A stretch of DNA of 64,000 nt from Chitinophagales bacterium (lineage in GTDB: Bacteria > Bacteroidota > Bacteroidia > Chitinophagales > Chitinophagaceae), in assembly GCA_020636505.1 (NCBI GenBank), contig JACJXR010000001.1, positions 673,426-737,425 of the forward strand, in the 5' to 3' direction. A model generated the notes under the pieces. The model was not told where the DNA came from, searched no databases, and worked only from the letters and a program-made list of their open reading frames with translations. Shown here piece after piece: positions 1 through 8,334 of this stretch; the first letter of the stretch is position 1, and each line of letters starts with the position of its first letter. The translations under genes and the position numbers were made by a program.

Positions 1-1
1 C

Positions 2-847
2 TTGGTATCGAACAAGAAAGACAAGTGTAAGAACGAGAAAGGTGTTTGGGAAGAAAGAGGTTGTCCTAACCCTGATACCGACGGTGACGGCATTTTGGAT
101 AAAGACGACAAGTGTCCTCAAGTGGCAGGTAGCAAAACAGCACAGGGTTGTCCTGATGCCGACCTTGACGGTGTGGCAGATGCAGAAGACCAGTGTCCTG
201 ACGTAGCAGGTTTGCCTGCATTGGCAGGTTGTCCTGACCGTGATAACGACGGTATAGCAGATATCAACGACCAGTGTCCTGATGTTGCAGGTCTTGCCGA
301 GTTTGGCGGATGTCCTGATACAGACGGTGACGGTATAGCGGATAACAAAGACAAGTGTCCGGATAAACCGGGCCCTGCGGCCAACGAAGGTTGCCCTGAT
401 ACGGATAACGACGGTATACCTGACCATATGGATAAGTGTCCTGAAGTAGCGGGTACGAAAACAAACTACGGTTGCCCTGAGGTGAGTGTGGAAGTGAAGA
501 AGCGTTTGGCCTTCGCAGCTACCGCCATCCAGTTCGACCTTGGTAAGGCAAGTATCAAATCTTCTTCCAACAAAATATTGGATGAGATAGTAGGAATCCT
601 TAACGAGTACAGCGACTACAACATGACCATCGACGGTTATACGGATAACACAGGTAAGGCAGACAGAAACCTTGAGCTATCCAAAGAGCGTGCTAACGCT
701 GTGAAGGAATACTTCATAGGTAAGGGTATTGCTGCAAGCAGACTAAGGGCAGACGGACATGGTTCTGAAAACCCTGTTGCGACCAACAGCACTCGTGCAG
801 GACGTGCCAAGAACCGCCGTGTGGAAATGGACTTGACATTGGACTAG
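2..847 (+). CDS. OmpA-family protein with thrombospondin type 3 repeats (5' partial)
   Basis: The reading frame enters from the left edge, so the N-terminus (normally a signal peptide and often a beta-barrel) is missing; the TTG at position 2 is not a convincing start. Five calcium-binding-type TSP3 repeats of about 27 residues (each GCP-D-D-DGI-D--D-CP) fill residues 20-160. A C-terminal OmpA/MotB domain follows (about 165-281), with the TDNTG segment, the LSKERA helix and the NRRVEM segment that carry the peptidoglycan-binding residues in this family. The likely role is anchoring the outer membrane to peptidoglycan, with the acidic repeats as a Ca-stabilised periplasmic spacer. A strong terminator follows at once, so this is the last gene of its transcript. 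Confidence 0.9.
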   Translation: MVSNKKDKCKNEKGVWEERGCPNPDTDGDGILDKDDKCPQVAGSKTAQGCPDADLDGVADAEDQCPDVAGLPALAGCPDRDNDGIADINDQCPDVAGLAEFGGCPDTDGDGIADNKDKCPDKPGPAANEGCPDTDNDGIPDHMDKCPEVAGTKTNYGCPEVSVEVKKRLAFAATAIQFDLGKASIKSSSNKILDEIVGILNEYSDYNMTIDGYTDNTGKADRNLELSKERANAVKEYFIGKGIAASRLRADGHGSENPVATNSTRAGRAKNRRVEMDLTLD

Positions 848-874
848 ACAATTAAGTTTTTCGGATAAACAAAG

Positions 875-900
875 AGCCTCGCGAAAGCGGGGCTTTTTTA
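875..900 (+). terminator. Rho-independent terminator after the OmpA-family gene
   Basis: An 8-bp stem (AGCCTCGC / GCGGGGCT, one G-T pair) closes a GAAA loop and is followed by TTTTTT. It lies 27 bp after the stop codon. The same hairpin sequence recurs on the minus strand near 49.76 kb. Confidence 0.85.
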
Positions 901-927
901 TTGCGCTACTCTACATGCCTATCATAT

Positions 928-1054
928 GTTATGCTGAACTAGTTTCAGCATCTCGAGATATAAGTGGTTGCATTATGCGAGACCCTAAAATGCGAAGTAA
1001 TCATAGAGATAAATAATTAGAAATAGACTCCGAGATAAACAAGTTCAGCATGAC
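928..1054. repeat. Short intergenic inverted-repeat element, family A (MITE-like)
   Basis: The left end reads TTATGCTGAACTAGTTTCAG and continues into CATCTCGAG. The right end is a degenerate inverted copy (CTCCGAGAT, AAACAAGTTCAGCATGAC). The interior of about 70 bp has no coding sense. The arrangement is that of small non-autonomous palindromic elements found between genes. It is the first of three repeat types in this 500-bp gene-free gap; between them I see nothing else apart from the two flanking terminators. Confidence 0.55.
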
Positions 1055-1086
1055 AGTGTAGATTATTGGTATACTCTTTTTACACG

Positions 1087-1190
1087 CGTCATTGCGAGGT
1101 ACGAAGCAATCTCGATATAATGCGAGTATCCTGCGCGAGACAAGATTGCCACGTCAGTAGTATGCGTTGCAACTACCTCCTCGCAATAAC
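1087..1190. repeat. Short intergenic inverted-repeat element, family B
   Basis: It begins CGTCATTGCGAGGTACGAAG and ends CCTCGCAATAAC, which is close to the inverse of the start. A second copy of nearly the same length (about 100 bp) with the same termini lies at 45218-45317, there beginning CGTCATTGCG and ending CTCGCAATAAC. Interiors differ, so the copies are old. An apparent 104-codon frame across this element and the next is a product of the repeats and not a gene. Confidence 0.6.
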
Positions 1191-1218
1191 TAGAGAGAAC
1201 AGTATTTTTCTACCCTTC

Positions 1219-1261
1219 CGTCACTTCGTGCCACCTTCCCTAAGAACAGGGAAGGAGTTGA
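1219..1261. repeat. Dispersed intergenic repeat, family C (compact copy)
   Basis: Left half CGTCACTTCGTGCCACCTT, right half AACAGGGAAGGAGTTGA, with 7 bp between them. Both halves recur exactly at 49474-49492 and 49545-49561, where the spacer is 52 bp. The inner ends (CCTTCCC / GGGAAGG) can pair as a hairpin. Confidence 0.6.
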
Positions 1262-1308
1262 ATGCTCTAATAAAAATGTGGACGGAGTGTGCGGCTCTTT
1301 TCAAGCAT

Positions 1309-1333
1309 AAAAAAAGCCCCGCTAACGCGGGGC
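1309..1333 (-). terminator. Terminator of the M2 peptidase gene
   Basis: Read on the minus strand, a perfect 7-bp GC stem (GCCCCGC / GCGGGGC) with a 4-nt loop precedes a run of seven T. It sits 22 bp beyond the stop codon of the minus-strand M2 peptidase gene. Confidence 0.85.
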
Positions 1334-1355
1334 AATATATTATAGCGTGTTCTGC

Positions 1356-3158
1356 TTACAATGTTTCGGGTAGTGCGTAAGTACGCCCTTCGTTCTGCTC
1401 TTTCAGCCAGTCCATCAGCGGGTTGAAGTATTCCAACATGGCTTTGGCATTCAGCTCGTCGCCCGTGCTTTCTTTCAACACCACTCTCCAGTCTTTGCTG
1501 GCACCCGGGTAGGTTATCTTTTTCAAGAAGTCGCCTATACCTTGCTCACCGTAATAGTTGGTGGCGCGTGGGTCTTGGTGCAAAATGTTTTTGGCTATGT
1601 GGTTGTGCAGTTGAAACAATATCACGTAAGACAGTGCATAGTCGTAGTACTGCGCAGCATCGTTGTTGATATGTGTTTTGGTGGCCGCATCGCAATACTC
1701 CTCACCTCTGTCCGTCGGAGGAACAATACCTTGATACTTCTTCACATACTGCCACCAACGCGCGTTGAATTGGTCGGCAGGTAGATTGTCCACATATATG
1801 TCTTTCTCAAAGTGGCTCATCGTACCGCAAGAGAAGAACATGAACACCACCGCGTTCATCGCTTCTTTCAGCAAGCTCTGCACCTCGTTTATCTTGGCAT
1901 CTTCACTAACCAATCCGCGGCCTACCAAATATGGTTTTTGCATGGCCGCCATACCCATCATGCTACCGATGGCCTCGTGGTATGCACGGTTGGCACCTCC
2001 TCTCAACAATGGCGGTACGTCGGGGTTGGTGTAGGTCATGTAGTAATATATATGTCCCAACTCGTGGTTGGCGGTCTCCCACCACTCGCTGTTAGGCTCC
2101 ACACTCATCAGGCTGCGCACATCGTTTTGCAGATCCATATGCCATGCCGAAGCGTGGTTGTTCTTTTTCACATTGCTATCCGCAGGGTAAGGGTATAAGC
2201 TCGATTTTGTCCAGAATGTTTCAGGCAAAGATGGGAATCCGATACTGGTGTACAGTTTCTCACCTTCTTTCACTATCCACTCTGCAGACTTCTCACCCAA
2301 TATGCCATTGATGTCCAAACCCGATACCTCAACACCTGCACTCCAATCTTGTCCCCAACGGTTAGGCAACCAATGTGCGGGAAGGTAATCAGGCACTTCG
2401 GCGTTGTACTTCTTAGCCATCTCGTAGCGCATCCATGTGTGCAACTCACGGTACAGTGGATACAATTCACCCATCAGCCTGTCCATGGTTTCCATCATTT
2501 CCGTGGTTTGCATTTGGTAGTCACTCACTTGATAAGTGAAGTAATCGTTATAGCCCAATGCTTGTACGGTCTTGTTACGAAGATTGCGCAGGTTCACCAA
2601 TCCATCTTTCAATGTCGGGCCCACATCCTTGCTCGACGACCATGCGGCCAACCTTTCGTTAAGGTCTGTTTCGGTTTTCAATGCTTCATCCAAGTCGTTG
2701 GTGCTTACCTTTCTTCCGTGCAGCATATACTGGTAGCCGTACAAAAGTTCGGTCTGTGCATTCTCAGCGGCTATGCGCTCTTTCACCAACTCTTCCACTG
2801 TTGCGGGGTTGTTGGCAGCGGCGTAAAGGATGGCATCCAACTGTTTTACCTGCAGTTCGGTAAGTGCGGTTTTTTGCTCCAAATACTTTCTTGCATTGTT
2901 GATGTTCTCCTCACTACCCGTAAAGGCGGCCATAGCCTCATCGGCTTCTTGTGCGGCCATCTTGTTGGTGCTGTCACCGGGTATTATTTCAATATTCAGC
3001 TTCCAAGCGGCTTCGCTTGCATCCGCATAGAGTTTCAGATACTCTTCGGTGTAGCTGTCAATAAATGCCTGTGCTTCTTTCTGTATGGCCTCATTGTTAT
3101 TACCGCAAGAGGCAATGAGCATGGCAGAAGCGCACAAAGCAATAATGATCTTCTTCAT
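1356..3158 (-). CDS. M2-family (ACE-like) zinc dipeptidyl carboxypeptidase, lipoprotein
   Basis: A 600-residue protein with a lipoprotein signal (hydrophobic stretch then IASC, Cys18). The zinc motif HELGH is at 365-369 and the third ligand is in HEAIG near 395. The surrounding GGANRAYHEAIGS segment is diagnostic of peptidase family M2, the angiotensin-converting enzyme family, rather than M3. Family members release C-terminal dipeptides; here the enzyme would be a lipid-anchored envelope peptidase, probably for nutrient peptides. Length matches bacterial single-domain ACE homologues. It is monocistronic with its own terminator. Physiological substrates cannot be read from the sequence. Confidence 0.93.
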   Translation of the reverse strand: MKKIIIALCASAMLIASCGNNNEAIQKEAQAFIDSYTEEYLKLYADASEAAWKLNIEIIPGDSTNKMAAQEADEAMAAFTGSEENINNARKYLEQKTALTELQVKQLDAILYAAANNPATVEELVKERIAAENAQTELLYGYQYMLHGRKVSTNDLDEALKTETDLNERLAAWSSSKDVGPTLKDGLVNLRNLRNKTVQALGYNDYFTYQVSDYQMQTTEMMETMDRLMGELYPLYRELHTWMRYEMAKKYNAEVPDYLPAHWLPNRWGQDWSAGVEVSGLDINGILGEKSAEWIVKEGEKLYTSIGFPSLPETFWTKSSLYPYPADSNVKKNNHASAWHMDLQNDVRSLMSVEPNSEWWETANHELGHIYYYMTYTNPDVPPLLRGGANRAYHEAIGSMMGMAAMQKPYLVGRGLVSEDAKINEVQSLLKEAMNAVVFMFFSCGTMSHFEKDIYVDNLPADQFNARWWQYVKKYQGIVPPTDRGEEYCDAATKTHINNDAAQYYDYALSYVILFQLHNHIAKNILHQDPRATNYYGEQGIGDFLKKITYPGASKDWRVVLKESTGDELNAKAMLEYFNPLMDWLKEQNEGRTYALPETL

Positions 3159-3265
3159 ATTGTTTTGGTTTTTTATCGATAAGCAATAAAAGTAAGGATT
3201 ATTCGGCGGTCGATCAGTACCGTTTATAGGGTGATTTTCTCGATATAAATATATCTTTAGTGATA

Positions 3266-3691
3266 ATGAAATGGCTATTGGTAATAACGGGCGTCATCAC
3301 AGGCGTCGTTGTATGTTTCGCACGATTGGCATTAATGGGTTGGTTGTACTTATTCGGCCTTTTATCTGTAATGATCTTTGGCGCCTTGCAGATATTAATG
3401 ATAGTACAGATAGTGAAATACTACGATAAGGTCTCTAAAACGGGTAGGTTGTCAGCACTCTTAGCTGTCAATTTATTCGCTTTGATATTCTTATTCCAAT
3501 TCGACTTTGGCGATACACCCGGAGTGTTTTATGTATATGAAATATTCATAGGAGAAACAGAAAGCAGGTTTGAAGACAATGCTTTTATTATAGCCATGCT
3601 TTCAGCCGTAGCCTATATCATCAACTTTATCATTTGGAGAATATCTGTTAGAAGGTCTCGCAAACAACAACAGCTTACTCCTGGAGCTTAG
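3266..3691 (+). CDS. Small four-helix membrane protein of unknown function
   Basis: 141 residues. The ATG at 3266 is chosen over a GTG two codons upstream. Hydrophobic segments lie at about 3-20, 23-48, 63-78 and 106-125, with a basic C-terminus (RRSRKQQQ), so it is an integral inner-membrane protein. An acidic loop (FGDTP... GETESRFED) separates helices 3 and 4. I recognise no family. Its 3' end overlaps the convergent M28 peptidase gene by 17 bp. Confidence 0.6.
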   Translation: MKWLLVITGVITGVVVCFARLALMGWLYLFGLLSVMIFGALQILMIVQIVKYYDKVSKTGRLSALLAVNLFALIFLFQFDFGDTPGVFYVYEIFIGETESRFEDNAFIIAMLSAVAYIINFIIWRISVRRSRKQQQLTPGA

Positions 3692-4964
3692 CAGTGAACT
3701 TAATCAGCAACTGAGCCAAGCCGTCTACATTGTCAAGATTCACATCTTCCGCCACATCAAATACATCGTGATAATGTCCGATGGTACCCATACCATATAT
3801 AAACACAGCAGGCACTCCGTTTTTACTGAAATGATAATGGTCGCTGTTGGAGGTGCGTTCTCTTTTCTTGATGGTCTTCACATATACGCTGTCGCCATTC
3901 AGTTCTTCCAACATGGCAAATTCAGGTTCGTGAGAAACTCCGTTCACCACGGTAATACCTTTCTTGGCATCGCCCGTCATATCAAGGTTTACCAAAAAGC
4001 TTATCTGCTCCAAAGGGAACATCGGGTGTCCCACATAATACTCTGAGCCTAACAGGCCCACTTCCTCTCCACTGAACAGCATGAACGCCACCGAATACTT
4101 CTGCGGATGTTGTGCAAAATAGTTAGCTAAGTACAAAACCAATGAGGTGCCGCTTGCATTGTCACTCGCACCGGGGAAAAGGGCCTCGTTACCCATACGG
4201 CCAAGATGATCGAAGTGCGCGGTGAACACTATGAAGCTGTCGGGCTGCTCTGTACCGGGTACATAGCCCACCACATTGCGCGCTTTGTGCTTTTCTATAA
4301 ACTTGTTTTCTATATCCACCATCACCTTCTTGGGCTTGGCGGGCAAAACGGTATCTTCTATATATACAATGGTGGCTTTTTCCAAGTTTTGGTTGGCCGT
4401 CCATATCAGTTTTCCGTGTTTTGGGACGATAAACAACCCTTGCGGTAACTCGGTGGCAAACTTCCTTATGCCCAGCTTCAAATATTTGGTGGGGGTATCC
4501 GCATTTTGGAGATAATAGGCTCCTCCTAGCTTCATTTTCTTTTTGACATTGTCCCAACCTATGGAATCTTTAACCGAAGACAGCTCGATCTTCTTCATTT
4601 TCACGGGCTTTTCCATGGTCATTCCTGAGGATGCCGCATTGACGATATAGTCAGGCCCGGGGTTCAAAGTGTCTCCGTTGATACTCACAAAAACTCGTCC
4701 CGGGAAGGTGTTTATCGGAAATTCATAGTCTTGAAAATATGAGCCATTTTGTCCTACCTGCTTCAACCCATACTTACCGAATTCGGCCGCTATATACTGT
4801 GCCGCCTTCTCTTCACCACCCATCACATAGCCCCTACCATGGAAAAACGGGCTCGCCAACACATTTATTTTTTCTCTAATAAACGATTTTTCACTCTGAC
4901 AGTTAGCACTGTTTGAGAAGAGAAAAGACAAGGAAAAAACAACAACAATTTTAATACTATTCAT
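3675..4964 (-). CDS. Secreted M28-family zinc aminopeptidase
   Basis: The internal ATG at 4964 gives a clean signal peptide (MNSIKIVVVFSLSFLFSNSA); an upstream ATG would put 13 non-signal residues in front of it. With this start the protein has 429 residues. The di-zinc peptidase domain shows the family order: HFDHLG (His about 250), PGASDNASG (Asp 268), FSGEEVGLLGS (Glu 300/301), LVNLDMTGD (Asp 328), SDHYHF and a terminal histidine in GHYHDVFD. Family M28 enzymes remove N-terminal residues; export suggests periplasmic or outer-surface peptide scavenging, like the M2 peptidase beside it. The region before the catalytic domain (about 40-200) shows no clear PA motif. The first domain starts with FHGRGY, common in Bacteroidota M28 proteins. 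Confidence 0.9.
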   Translation of the reverse strand: MNSIKIVVVFSLSFLFSNSANCQSEKSFIREKINVLASPFFHGRGYVMGGEEKAAQYIAAEFGKYGLKQVGQNGSYFQDYEFPINTFPGRVFVSINGDTLNPGPDYIVNAASSGMTMEKPVKMKKIELSSVKDSIGWDNVKKKMKLGGAYYLQNADTPTKYLKLGIRKFATELPQGLFIVPKHGKLIWTANQNLEKATIVYIEDTVLPAKPKKVMVDIENKFIEKHKARNVVGYVPGTEQPDSFIVFTAHFDHLGRMGNEALFPGASDNASGTSLVLYLANYFAQHPQKYSVAFMLFSGEEVGLLGSEYYVGHPMFPLEQISFLVNLDMTGDAKKGITVVNGVSHEPEFAMLEELNGDSVYVKTIKKRERTSNSDHYHFSKNGVPAVFIYGMGTIGHYHDVFDVAEDVNLDNVDGLAQLLIKFTAKLQE

Positions 4965-5146
4965 TGTAAGCCTATGAAAATGATTTATACAATAAACAAA
5001 CATACGAAAGCATTTTCCAAAAAATCACTACATATAGAACAATAACAACATGTGAATGATTAAATAATGACGATAATCAGAGATTGTGAATTTTATCATG
5101 GGAAAATGACGAAAAATCTATAAAATTAACTATTATTGTTATCTGA

Positions 5147-5161
5147 ACGTATACGGTACGT
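5147..5161. promoter_or_regulatory. Candidate operator upstream of the AbiEi-like gene
   Basis: A perfect 5-bp inverted repeat with 5-bp spacer (ACGTA TACGG TACGT) sits 17 bp before the GTG start. Antitoxins of the AbiEi family are known to autorepress through inverted repeats in their own promoters, so this is a plausible site, but one short palindrome in AT-rich DNA is weak evidence. Confidence 0.3.
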
Positions 5162-5178
5162 GAACAGCATATATTTAA

Positions 5179-6183
5179 GTGAACGAAGAAAAACTGAAAA
5201 TCACATATGGTGCACTCGATGCATTGGACTCCAGCCCACATTTCAGTGGTTTGTGGAAATATGTAGTCAATGACGAAAAACGCATAGAAATAAACTTATA
5301 TATACGAGATAAGACACTGAAATACACTGTAGAAGCAAGATCTGAGCTTAGAGCAAATCAGGTGCCTTTACTCTCTTCACGTACCGACATAGGGCAGACC
5401 ATAGTAATTGCCAATAAGATAACCAAAGATGCTAAGGATCAGCTTGTTCTGAACAAAATAGCATACATAGAAGGTAATGGTAATATATACTTGCCTAACG
5501 ACGACATGTATATTTGGCTCGACTCCAACAAGCCCGCACCCACTTCGGGGAAAATTTCCAGTAGGGCCTTCACAAAAACAGGCTTGAAAGTCGTATTTCA
5601 TTTTTTATTAAATGAGGCTTTTTTGCGGATGTCATATAGACAGATTGCCGAAGAGGTAGGGACGAGTTTGGGCAACGTGACCAACATTTTGAAAGCCTTA
5701 AAATCACTCGGATATCTCTCCGCTCATCCTGAGGGTGGCTATCAATTGAAGCAAAAAAATCAACTTCTGGACAAGTGGATCGATGCTTATGAACATGAGT
5801 TGAAACCTTCCATCGAGATAGGCCGTTTCCGCTACAAAAATGAAAACGACTACCTCAACTGGAAACGAACTCCATTGGAGAGTCAAAAATCTTATTGGGG
5901 TGGAGAACCGGGTGGTCACTTACAGACAGGGTTATTAAAGCCAACAGAATTAACTGTTTACACCACCGAGAACCGAGACAACCTGAAAGAACATTACAGC
6001 TGGGAGCTGGATGCTGAAGGATATATCAGAGTGTACCGAAAATTCTGGAATTACGATCGACAAAAGTCCACCATTGCCCCAGCAATACTGCTATACGCTG
6101 ATCTTTTGAACAGCGGAACGGAAAAAAACGCAGAAGCTGCGAACAGAATATTTGACGATGTCCTAAGACAACATTTCCAATAG
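5179..6183 (+). CDS. AbiEi-type (type IV toxin-antitoxin) transcriptional regulator, apparently without toxin
   Basis: 334 residues starting at GTG. The middle carries a winged-helix DNA-binding domain (about 135-195: MSYRQIAEEVGTSLGNVTNI, then LKSLGYL). The C-terminal region contains the WGGEPGGHLQTG, KPTELTVYT and APAILLYADLL-SG segments that I associate with the AbiEi_2-like regulator/antitoxin family. In AbiE systems the antitoxin is followed by a nucleotidyltransferase toxin AbiEii. No such gene follows: the next gene is a ketosynthase on the other strand. It may therefore be a solitary transcription regulator. AT-rich codon use compared with the neighbouring peptidase genes hints at transfer. 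Confidence 0.7.
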   Translation: MNEEKLKITYGALDALDSSPHFSGLWKYVVNDEKRIEINLYIRDKTLKYTVEARSELRANQVPLLSSRTDIGQTIVIANKITKDAKDQLVLNKIAYIEGNGNIYLPNDDMYIWLDSNKPAPTSGKISSRAFTKTGLKVVFHFLLNEAFLRMSYRQIAEEVGTSLGNVTNILKALKSLGYLSAHPEGGYQLKQKNQLLDKWIDAYEHELKPSIEIGRFRYKNENDYLNWKRTPLESQKSYWGGEPGGHLQTGLLKPTELTVYTTENRDNLKEHYSWELDAEGYIRVYRKFWNYDRQKSTIAPAILLYADLLNSGTEKNAEAANRIFDDVLRQHFQ

Positions 6184-6216
6184 CCGCTTATTGATATTTG
6201 ACAACGTCAAGTAGAT

Positions 6217-7434
6217 TTACTTCCACTTTTTGACTATCAAAGAGGAGTTGGTACCCCCAAAACCGAAAGAATTGGACAAGAAATGCTCAAAATCCAGATT
6301 AAGTGTTTCAGGTACCACATTTATCTTGGCCGTGTGCTCGTCAGGGTTCTCGAAGTTGATATTGGGTGCCACGAAACTGTTTTGCATCATCAGCATGGAG
6401 TAAACTACCTCACTGGCTCCCGCCATCCAACATTCATGACCCGTCAATGATTTGGTGGAGCTAACAGGTACTTTTCCACCAAACACCTCGTATATGGCCT
6501 CGGCCTCCACACCGTCACCCGCAGGGGTAGATGTGGCATGTGCGTTTATATACTGAATGTCGGCGGCAGTCATACCCGAGTCTTTCAATGCTCTGTTGAT
6601 GGACACCACCTGACCATCTATACTCGGGTTGGATATATGTTGCCCGTTGGATGAAAAGCCATAACCCATCACCTCTGCCAATATGGTTGCTCCGCGAGCT
6701 TGTGCGGATTCCAAACTTTCCAGTATCACCGTTGCAGCGCCACCACCCGGTACCAAGCCATCGCGATCTCTGTCAAAAGGGCGACTGGCCTTTGTAGGTT
6801 CATCTTCGCGAACGGAGAACGTACCCAAGGCATCGAAGTTAGGCATGGAGTAGATATTCACTTCCTGAGCACCACCACAAATGACCCTATCCTGCAATCC
6901 TTGCTTGATGAACATGTATCCCAAACCGATGGAGTGGGAGCCACTGGCACATGCCGCACTGATGGTGAAGTTTACGCCACGCAACTTGAATATCGTGGCA
7001 AGGTTCATTGTTACCGTGGAGTTCAATACCTGAAACACTGAGCCTGAACCCACCATCATGGTATCTTTCTTTTCTCGTATCAGGTCTATGGCTTCAATCA
7101 CAGGCTGAGCGCAACTGTCATTACCGAATATGATACCTGTCTCGTTCTCTTCAAAGTATTCTTTGGTCATTCCCGCCTGCTCCATCGCCTCAATTGTGGA
7201 CATGTATGCAAACTCAGCATGTTCGGGCATCATGATGCGAGAGCGACGGTCAAGCAGTCCTTTCAGTTGCGGACGTTCAACATGGCCCGTCAATCCCGAC
7301 CTGTATCCCATTTCTTTACGAGTAGGATCGAGAATGATACCCGACCTGCCTGCGCGCAACGAATCCGCCACCGCTTCTTTTCCGATACCCAAAGAAGAAT
7401 ATATACCTAACCCTGTAATGACTACTCTGCTCAT
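6217..7434 (-). CDS. Beta-ketoacyl-ACP synthase (FabB/FabF-like, pigment-type)
   Basis: 405 residues, full length for a condensing enzyme. The catalytic triad is intact: Cys162 in SAACASGSHS, His299 in NAHATSTPAGD and His333 in SLTGHECWMAGAS. It would perform decarboxylative Claisen condensation of malonyl-ACP with an acyl primer. Genes for tyrosine ammonia-lyase and a FabG reductase lie just upstream on the same strand, with one oppositely oriented gene between. This is the association seen in flexirubin and aryl-polyene clusters, so a role in polyene chain elongation is more likely than bulk fatty acid synthesis. No acyl carrier protein, dehydratase, chain-length factor or acyltransferase gene is present nearby. 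Confidence 0.88.
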   Translation of the reverse strand: MSRVVITGLGIYSSLGIGKEAVADSLRAGRSGIILDPTRKEMGYRSGLTGHVERPQLKGLLDRRSRIMMPEHAEFAYMSTIEAMEQAGMTKEYFEENETGIIFGNDSCAQPVIEAIDLIREKKDTMMVGSGSVFQVLNSTVTMNLATIFKLRGVNFTISAACASGSHSIGLGYMFIKQGLQDRVICGGAQEVNIYSMPNFDALGTFSVREDEPTKASRPFDRDRDGLVPGGGAATVILESLESAQARGATILAEVMGYGFSSNGQHISNPSIDGQVVSINRALKDSGMTAADIQYINAHATSTPAGDGVEAEAIYEVFGGKVPVSSTKSLTGHECWMAGASEVVYSMLMMQNSFVAPNINFENPDEHTAKINVVPETLNLDFEHFLSNSFGFGGTNSSLIVKKWK

Positions 7435-7513
7435 AGAAGACGTAAAGTTAATATTAGTTTCAATTGTACTGAAACAGGCTTTTTAATATGTTTATAGAAT
7501 AATCTCCTCTTTT

Positions 7514-8332
7514 ATGAAGACCTATATAACCTTGTTGATATCAATTCTGCTCTTAGCATCCTGTAGCACACAGCAGTTGGCAGAAAAATATGTAGATAAA
7601 GAAAAGGATAAATATGCACGTGAGTTCATTCAGCAAATGATAGATGGAGACACAACCGTACTATCCAAACTGGACACAAGTATTATAAACCCGTACACGC
7701 GAGAAAACATGAATTATCTGTTTTCTCTTTTATACCACAAACAAGTAGAGGAAATAGAAGTAATCGGCTTTACAAAAAATATTGCCGGTGACAAAACCGG
7801 TAAGTACTCCGTTCGCTATCAGTACAAACTAAAAAACAATTATGCTTTTATAGAGTTGGTGTCAATAGAAAGAAACAATGAAACAAAGGTTTATGGATTT
7901 AATGTAAATATTGACAAATCACCTTTCAATGAAAAAGCAAAATTTACTTTCAAAGGAAAGGGCGTTAAACATTATTTGGCATTACTGTTGGCTATTGGTG
8001 TAGTTGTGATCAACATTGTTAGCATCGTCTATGTTTTCAAAACAGACGTAAGAAGAAAGTGGCTTTGGGTGCTATTGATAATTGTTCTCAATATTGGTTT
8101 CACTTTCAATTGGCACTTCGGTAATTTCTATTGGAATAAATTACACTTCCAGTTTTTAGGCTCTGGCTTCAAACAAGGCGACATCAATGCTCCTTGGGAC
8201 ATCTATATTAGTATACCTATCGGAGCCATATTGTTTTGGCTAAAAAGAAGAAAAGTATTGAACAAAGAACAGGAATACCAAGAGCTGATAAACATGTATG
8301 CAGGTAAACAAGAAGAAAATTCAGAATCCTAA
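7514..8332 (+). CDS. Lipoprotein with C-terminal membrane helices, unknown function
   Basis: 272 residues. A lipoprotein signal ends in LLASC (Cys17). Residues 25-150 form a soluble alpha/beta segment. Three hydrophobic helices follow at about 153-175, 183-198 and 229-243, then a charged tail. A lipidated N-terminus joined to helices of the inner-membrane type would keep the protein in the cytoplasmic membrane. It is transcribed against, and wedged between, the fabG-like and ketosynthase genes, with only 2 bp to the end of the former. It is noticeably AT-richer than both, which fits insertion into a once-continuous operon. No family recognised. Confidence 0.7.
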   Translation: MKTYITLLISILLLASCSTQQLAEKYVDKEKDKYAREFIQQMIDGDTTVLSKLDTSIINPYTRENMNYLFSLLYHKQVEEIEVIGFTKNIAGDKTGKYSVRYQYKLKNNYAFIELVSIERNNETKVYGFNVNIDKSPFNEKAKFTFKGKGVKHYLALLLAIGVVVINIVSIVYVFKTDVRRKWLWVLLIIVLNIGFTFNWHFGNFYWNKLHFQFLGSGFKQGDINAPWDIYISIPIGAILFWLKRRKVLNKEQEYQELINMYAGKQEENSES

Positions 8333-8334
8333 CC

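Noticed and set aside
60..480. Regular DNA repeats of about 80 bp that might suggest a CRISPR or satellite array
   Set aside because: They are the coding sequence of the TSP3 protein repeats, in frame and divergent at third positions.
1066..1380. Open frame of 104 codons on the plus strand
   Set aside because: It runs through repeat families B and C (start RHCEVRSN is the translated repeat) and the minus-strand terminator; no RBS or protein-like composition.
2349..3182. Long plus-strand frame opposite the M2 peptidase
   Set aside because: Shadow of the minus-strand peptidase gene; the peptidase has all catalytic motifs and a lipoprotein signal.
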